From NCBI GenBank assembly GCA_964534515.1, contig CAZHPW010000040.1:1-20275 (forward strand): DNA of 20,275 bases. The letters are read 5' to 3'. A program made the translations under genes and the position numbers. This DNA comes from UBA6115 sp964534515 (GTDB lineage Bacteria > Bacillota > Clostridia > Christensenellales > Aristaeellaceae). The notes under the pieces were generated by a model. It worked only from the letters and a program-made list of their open reading frames with translations, was not told the origin of the DNA and searched no databases. This document shows, in pieces, positions 15,519-20,275 of the stretch (positions are counted from its first letter, which is position 1; every line of letters begins with the position of its first letter).

Positions 15519-17939
15519 ATGAAAAAGCTTCTTTCCATCATCCTGATGCTGAGCATGGTCTTCACACTGACGGCCTTTGCTGAGCAGGAAGCCCCGACCT
15601 ATACCTATGACCTGGCAATCACCGCGTTCCCGACCACCTGGAACCCCTTCACCTTCCAGACCGCCACCGATGGTGACCTGCTGGAATACCTCTCCAATGG
15701 TTTCTATGCGTTTGATTACAACGACACCATGGATGGGTATAAAATCGTTCCGCTGGCCGCCAAGGATTTCCCGGTCGATGTGACTGAAGAGTACATCGGC
15801 GAGCAGTGGGGCATCCCTGAGTATGTCACCACCGAAGCCGGCGAAGTCACCGAGGAAAAAACCACCGGCCGCGCCTGGAAAATCACCCTGCGTGACGACC
15901 TGAAATGGGAAGACGGCACCCCGATTAAGGCTGAGAACTTCGTGAACTCCGCCAAACTGCTGCTCAACCCCAAGGCGCAGAACTACCGCGCTGACTCCTA
16001 CTACTCCGGCGCTCTGCGCATCACCAACGCTGAAGGCTATGCCAAACAGGGCGTGCCCGCGGACACCACCTACCGTGATTTCATGGGCATTGACGGTGTT
16101 GAGGATGCCGAAGAATGGCTGGCGAGCAAAGGCGATGAAAAGGGCTATGTGAACTGGTCCTACTCCTTTGGCGACACCTATGACTTTGAAACCAAGGCCT
16201 GGACCGGCGCGGCCGAAGACAAGATTGTCGAAACCCCGCTGACCGTGAAAGAGCTGTATGATTTCTACACCGTCGGTGACGGCGGCGCTTACATCACCTG
16301 GGCTGACGAACCCACCCGCAAGGATTGGGCGCTGGATGAGCTCTATGCCAAGTACACCTGGCCTGAGACCGCCTGGGAAAACGTTGGCTTCCTGACCACC
16401 GGCGAGTATGACATCGTCATGATTCTGGACAAGCCCCTCACCGGCTTCTACCTCTACTACAACCTGACCAGCTCCTACCTGGCCAACGAAGCCCTCTATG
16501 AGAAGAGCGGCACCGAGACGGATGGCGTTTACACCAACAATTACGGCACCACCGTTGAAAACACCATGTCCTGGGGCCCCTACAAACTGACCGGCTTCCA
16601 GTCTGACAAGCTCTACACCGTTGAAAAGAACGAAAACTGGTTCGGCTACAACATGGAGAGCAACGCTGGCCGCTACCAGACCACCAAGATTAACACCAAC
16701 CTGGTCAAAGAGCCCTCCACCCGTCTTGAGATGTTCTTAAACGGCCAGCTGGACAGCTTCGGCCTGGACAAGGACTACATCGAAGAGTACGGCAAATCCG
16801 ACTACACCTACTACACCGAGGGCGACTCCGTGTTCGCCATGGTGTTCAACCCCGACTTCGCTGCCCTTGAAGCCAACCAGAAGGCCGCCGGTGAGAAGGT
16901 CAACAAGACCATCATCACCTTGAAGGACTTCCGCGTGGCGATGAGCCTGGCGATGAACCGCTCCGAGTTCCTCCTGGCCGCTGACCCCGTCAGCCAGCCC
17001 GCCCTGGCCATCTACTCCGGCCAGATCGTCGCTGACCCGGACAACGGCATCTTCTACCGCAACACCGACGTCGCCAAGCAGGTTGTTGTTGATTTCTGGG
17101 GCCTGTCCGAAGAAATCGGCGATGGCAAAATGTACCCCACCGTTGATGACGCGATTGACAGCATCTCCGGCTACAACCTGGAAATGGCCAAGGAATACTT
17201 CAACAAGGCTTTCGACGAGGCTATTGAAAAGGGCCTGATGACCGAGGAAGACACCGTCCAAATCATCATCGGCACCCCCAACATGACCTCCGCCTTCTAC
17301 AACGCCGGATATGACTTCATCGTCAACAACTATACCGAGGCCGTGAAGGGCACCAAGCTGGAAGGCAAACTGGTCTTCTCCCGTGACGGCACCCTGGGCA
17401 ACGGTTTCTCCGACGCCCTGAAGAACAACACCGTTGACATGCTGTTTGGTGTGGGCTGGACCGGTTCCACCTTTGATCCCTACAGCCTGATGGAAGTGTT
17501 TGTGAGCCCGAACTACCAGTATGACGACTCCTTTGACGCGACCACACACGAAATCGAAATCGAAATCGACGGCGTCAAATATGTTGCCAGCATGTATGCC
17601 TGGTATGAGGCGATGAACGCCACCCCCACCACGCTGAAGAACGTGGAAACCGGCGAAACCATCATCACCTCCTTCCCCTACAGCACCGACGCTGAAAAGG
17701 CCGCCAACCGCATTAAGGTGCTGGGCGCTCTGGAAGGCGCTGTCCTGCAGCTGTACGACTTCATCCCGCTGATGGGCAGCTACTCCGCTTCCCTGAAGAG
17801 CATGCAGGTCAATTTCTACACCGAAGACCAGATTTTCCCCATGGGCCGCGGCGGCATCCGCTACATGACCTATGAGTACGACGACGCAGCCTGGGAAGCC
17901 TTCGTGGCCGAGCAGGGCGGCACGCTCAACTACAAATAA
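15519..17939 (+). CDS. ABC transporter substrate-binding protein, family 5 (peptide type), non-lipoprotein
   Basis: 806 residues, far above the ~540 of typical OppA/DppA. Family 5 features: an N-terminal strand set with NPFTFQTATDGDLLEYL near 43-59, WKITLRDDLKWEDGTPIKAE near 120-139, GPYKLTGF in the middle, and FDPYSLMEVF in lobe 2. Residues ~178-288 look inserted compared with OppA. The signal peptide is clear (MKKLL, hydrophobic core, AFA/E with cleavage after A21), but there is no lipobox and no cysteine anywhere in the protein. AAGGAGGT at 15507-15514 is five bases from the ATG. Codons end very often in C, unlike nearby genes, a sign of high expression. The two permeases downstream make this the binding component of an importer for peptides or similar solutes; the ligand is unknown. 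Confidence 0.9.
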   Translation: MKKLLSIILMLSMVFTLTAFAEQEAPTYTYDLAITAFPTTWNPFTFQTATDGDLLEYLSNGFYAFDYNDTMDGYKIVPLAAKDFPVDVTEEYIGEQWGIPEYVTTEAGEVTEEKTTGRAWKITLRDDLKWEDGTPIKAENFVNSAKLLLNPKAQNYRADSYYSGALRITNAEGYAKQGVPADTTYRDFMGIDGVEDAEEWLASKGDEKGYVNWSYSFGDTYDFETKAWTGAAEDKIVETPLTVKELYDFYTVGDGGAYITWADEPTRKDWALDELYAKYTWPETAWENVGFLTTGEYDIVMILDKPLTGFYLYYNLTSSYLANEALYEKSGTETDGVYTNNYGTTVENTMSWGPYKLTGFQSDKLYTVEKNENWFGYNMESNAGRYQTTKINTNLVKEPSTRLEMFLNGQLDSFGLDKDYIEEYGKSDYTYYTEGDSVFAMVFNPDFAALEANQKAAGEKVNKTIITLKDFRVAMSLAMNRSEFLLAADPVSQPALAIYSGQIVADPDNGIFYRNTDVAKQVVVDFWGLSEEIGDGKMYPTVDDAIDSISGYNLEMAKEYFNKAFDEAIEKGLMTEEDTVQIIIGTPNMTSAFYNAGYDFIVNNYTEAVKGTKLEGKLVFSRDGTLGNGFSDALKNNTVDMLFGVGWTGSTFDPYSLMEVFVSPNYQYDDSFDATTHEIEIEIDGVKYVASMYAWYEAMNATPTTLKNVETGETIITSFPYSTDAEKAANRIKVLGALEGAVLQLYDFIPLMGSYSASLKSMQVNFYTEDQIFPMGRGGIRYMTYEYDDAAWEAFVAEQGGTLNYK

Positions 17940-17960
17940 GTCTGACAGGTTCATAGTCAG

Positions 17961-17990
17961 GCCCGGGAGGAGGCTCGCCTTCTCCCGGGC
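17961..17990 (+). promoter_or_regulatory. Strong intercistronic stem-loop after the binding-protein gene
   Basis: GCCCGGGAGGAGG pairs with CCTTCTCCCGGGC (13 pairs, one G-U) around a CTCG loop. No T-run follows, so it is not a full terminator. It probably shields the upstream mRNA from exonucleases or causes partial termination, giving much more binding protein than permease, as in other binding-protein operons. Confidence 0.7.
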
Positions 17991-18049
17991 TATTCCAACA
18001 AAACCCGTCCCATATCGCATCTCTCCGGGCCGGGAAAAGGAGATTCCGA

Positions 18050-19009
18050 GTGCTAAAGTACATTATCAAGCGTATCCTGCTGATGCTGATGGTCACACTG
18101 ATTATCGTGTCCATGTGCTTTGTGTTGGTCAAACTTTTGCCCACCAAGCCCGCTCAGCAGTTCGGCAAGGACATGCAGTTGATTGAAATGCGCAGGGAAG
18201 CCCTGGGCTACAACAAGCCGCTCCTTGAGCAATACTTGATTTTCCTCCGCAGATCCGTCATCGGCGGTGACTGGGGAGTTTCCGAATCCCTGTATTTCGG
18301 CCAGAATGTCTGGGACAAGTTCCTTGAGAAAATGCCCGCGACCATGGTTGTGAACGCCTATACCATGATATTTTCCGTCCCCCTGGGGCTGATGTTCGGT
18401 ATCTACGCGGCATTAAAGAAAAACAAGTGGCAGGACCATGTGATATCCACAAGCGTTATTGTGTTTGTGTCCGTGCCCAGTTATGTATACGCCTTCCTGG
18501 TGCAATACTTCCTGTGTTTTAAACTCAAATGGTTCCCTTTCCAAATGGAACCGGGCAATGATTTGTTTTCCTGGAAAACCTTTGTGTCCCTGGTGCCGGC
18601 CATTCTGTCCCTGGGCTTTGGCATCGTGGCGGGCTTAACCCGCTACACCCGCGCGGAACTGACCGAGGTCCTGACCAGCGAATTCCTGCTCTTGGCGCGC
18701 ACCAAGGGCTTGACCCGGGCACAGACCACCGTACGCCATGCGCTGCGCAACTCCATGGTGCCCATCTTCCCGATGATTCTGGGCCAGTTTATCGGCATCA
18801 TCGGCGGTTCCCTCATCATTGAGCAAATATTTGGCATACCGGGGGTTGGCCCCTTGTATGTATCCTCCATCACGGCGGCGACACCCGATTACAACTTCTT
18901 CATGCTCCTGTCCGCTTTCTATACCGTAATTGGCTTGTCAAGCGGCATCATCATCGACTTGAGTTACGGATTTGTCGATCCGAGAATCAGAATGGGGAGC
19001 AAAAAATAA
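18050..19009 (+). CDS. ABC transporter permease, DppB/OppB type
   Basis: 319 residues, normal size, about six membrane helices starting with residues 9-29. The binding-protein-dependent permease signature (EAA loop) appears near 205-235 as ELTEVLTSEFLLLARTKG followed by HALRNSMVPIF. It forms half of the membrane channel with the next gene's product. The start is GTG at 18050 with AAGGAG at 18037-18042. A TCTCC at 18022-18026 could pair with GGAGA over that site and reduce translation. It follows the stem-loop and overlaps the next gene by one base (TAATG). ATPase genes are not in the window and presumably follow. Confidence 0.92.
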   Translation: MLKYIIKRILLMLMVTLIIVSMCFVLVKLLPTKPAQQFGKDMQLIEMRREALGYNKPLLEQYLIFLRRSVIGGDWGVSESLYFGQNVWDKFLEKMPATMVVNAYTMIFSVPLGLMFGIYAALKKNKWQDHVISTSVIVFVSVPSYVYAFLVQYFLCFKLKWFPFQMEPGNDLFSWKTFVSLVPAILSLGFGIVAGLTRYTRAELTEVLTSEFLLLARTKGLTRAQTTVRHALRNSMVPIFPMILGQFIGIIGGSLIIEQIFGIPGVGPLYVSSITAATPDYNFFMLLSAFYTVIGLSSGIIIDLSYGFVDPRIRMGSKK

Positions 19010-20275
19010 TGAGCGAAAATAAATTCTATCCGGACATCCCAAAGGAAAAGTTTGACTTTGTGGACAACACGGATCGGCTTCACGATAAAAAATTGGAAAC
19101 CAAACCGATTTCCTACTTCAAGGACGTCCTGCTGCGCTTCAGCCGCAACAAGGCTTCCGTGGCGGCAGCAATCATCATTGTCATTCTAATTCTCTATGCC
19201 GTCTTCGGGCCTATTATCGGGGCAAATAAGTATACCGAGTCCCTCACAGACACCATGTACCTCAACTACGGCAAACTGCCGCCCAAGAACAAATACCTTT
19301 CTTTCCTGGGGCTGGACGGGCAGACCAAGGTCACCATGAATGAGCCGGAGTACCTAAGTCTCCGCGCGATTGGCGAGGAAACCGGGCTTAACCCCATTGT
19401 TGAGGTGTACAAGGAAGCCTATGTCGACCCCACCGCCAACAAAAACGCCCGTTTTTATGACTTCAAGCTGGACAATTACTACCAGATGGGCATGTTCTAC
19501 CTGACCTTTACACCGGCGCAGTACGAGGACGTGCAAGCCTGGCAGGACAAGACCGGCATCCAGGTTATTTTCCCGGCCATCACCGACGCCAAGCAAAACG
19601 ACGCCAATATCTGGTACAAGGCCAACAACAAAGGCGCCCCCACCCTGGACAAGGAAGGCAACTTCCAGCCCATCTACAGGAAGACAACGCCTTCTGACAC
19701 CAGCTATCATTCCCTGCGCATCGCGGCGGATACCGACCCTGATAATCCCCTGGCCTACGCCCGGGTAACCGGCACCAGCACCTCACGCAGCTATGTTGCC
19801 CGTGTGAGCCGCTATAACTATTTCCTCTACCGCTATGGCTTTGAGCCTGCCTTCCCCTTTGGCACCACCGACCGCGGACAGGACATCTTTACCCGCCTGG
19901 CAGCCGGCGCGCGCTTCTCTTTCATTCTGGCCATTGCCGTATCCGTTGTGAACCTGTTCATCGGCGCGATATACGGCGCGATTGAAGGCTATTACGGCGG
20001 CGCGATTGACCTGGTAATGGAGAGAATATCAGACATCCTCTATGGCATACCGTTTATTGTGGCAACGACGCTGTTCCAACTGCACCTGGCCAAGCAGGTC
20101 GGCGTGGTGGGGGCCTTGTTCTTCGCCTTTATACTGACAGGTTGGATAGGCATGGCGGCTAACGTGCGCATGCAGTTTTACCGCTTTAAACGCCAGGAGT
20201 ACATTCTGGCTGCCCGAACCCTGGGCGCCAGCGACAAGCGGCTGATGTTCAAGCACATCTTCCCCAACTCAATGG
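19009..20275 (+). CDS. ABC transporter permease, DppC/OppC type, with large external loop (3' end outside window)
   Basis: 422 residues are visible and the frame is open to the window end. A ~50-residue cytoplasmic start (MSENKFYPDIPKEKF) is followed by the first helix at ~51-70. The motif FPFGTTDRGQDIFTRL (283-298), equivalent to the PLGTDxxGRD motif of DppC, comes just before the second helix (~303-325). The EAA loop is at ~395-420 (QEYILAARTLGASDKRL). The segment between helix 1 and helix 2 is about 230 residues, against roughly 60 in ordinary DppC, so about 170 residues of additional polar, aromatic-rich sequence face outside. The ATG overlaps the upstream stop (TAATG). Permease identity is firm; the role of the loop is unknown. 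Confidence 0.92.
   Translation, partial: MSENKFYPDIPKEKFDFVDNTDRLHDKKLETKPISYFKDVLLRFSRNKASVAAAIIIVILILYAVFGPIIGANKYTESLTDTMYLNYGKLPPKNKYLSFLGLDGQTKVTMNEPEYLSLRAIGEETGLNPIVEVYKEAYVDPTANKNARFYDFKLDNYYQMGMFYLTFTPAQYEDVQAWQDKTGIQVIFPAITDAKQNDANIWYKANNKGAPTLDKEGNFQPIYRKTTPSDTSYHSLRIAADTDPDNPLAYARVTGTSTSRSYVARVSRYNYFLYRYGFEPAFPFGTTDRGQDIFTRLAAGARFSFILAIAVSVVNLFIGAIYGAIEGYYGGAIDLVMERISDILYGIPFIVATTLFQLHLAKQVGVVGALFFAFILTGWIGMAANVRMQFYRFKRQEYILAARTLGASDKRLMFKHIFPNSM

Noticed and set aside
15290..15565. 91-codon minus-strand frame in the divergent spacer
   Set aside because: It covers the importer's promoter, ribosome binding site and signal peptide. It has no usable start signal and resembles no known protein.
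16737..18020. 427-codon open frame on the minus strand across the binding-protein gene
   Set aside because: It is antisense to a clear family 5 protein. The strong C-ending codon use there avoids TTA, CTA and TCA, which removes antisense stops. The translation is low-complexity in V, G and H, and resembles no family.
1..20275. CRISPR array, tRNA, rRNA, insertion sequence or prophage
   Set aside because: No regularly spaced repeats, cloverleaf sequences, transposase or phage genes, or terminal inverted repeats were seen on either strand.

Overview
The window looks like a draft or metagenomic contig from an anaerobic, low-oxygen Bacillota (Clostridia-type) bacterium. The evidence is strong AAGGAGG-type ribosome binding sites, sigma-A promoters with extended -10 boxes, a flavodiiron protein, an Fe-S aldo/keto reductase, RecD2 rather than RecBCD, Lgt, RecX, ComF and a ct6A dehydratase. 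Coding DNA is GC-rich and intergenic DNA is AT-rich. I cannot name the genus from the sequence. A 10-N scaffold gap (6299-6308) shows that the assembly is incomplete.

Layout. (1) 1-1595, plus strand: two tandem VanW/SH3-type envelope proteins, the first cut by the window edge. A short repeat-rich spacer and a convergent bidirectional terminator follow (1709-1741). (2) 1755-4420, minus strand: dxs and tlyA, coupled by an ATGA overlap. (3) 4562-8249, plus strand, divergent from dxs: recD2 (broken by the gap), comF and tcdA, all overlapping. tcdA runs tail-to-tail 41 bp into recX. (4) 8209-11997, minus strand: a tightly coupled set transcribed as ferredoxin-domain aldo/keto reductase, lgt, a beta-lactamase-fold serine hydrolase, and recX. 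It has a candidate promoter with a repeated 10-mer. (5) 12130-15217, minus strand: flavodiiron protein fprA, a CBM9-like protein and a second beta-lactamase-fold serine hydrolase. (6) 15519-end, plus strand, divergent from fprA: a peptide-type ABC importer operon with a very large, cysteine-free substrate-binding protein, a DppB-type permease, and a DppC-type permease with an unusually large extracytoplasmic loop (cut by the window edge).

How they work together. Regions 2-4 are mostly housekeeping: isoprenoid precursor synthesis, rRNA and tRNA modification, DNA repair, and lipoprotein lipidation. Region 5 combines O2/NO defence with what may be intracellular processing of a sugar ester or peptide. 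Region 6 is a nutrient importer. Its binding protein has a good signal peptide but no lipobox and no cysteine at all, and its partner permease carries an extra external segment of roughly 170 residues. I found no phage, transposon, CRISPR array, tRNA or rRNA. The most unusual signal is the non-lipoprotein binding protein paired with the expanded permease loop.
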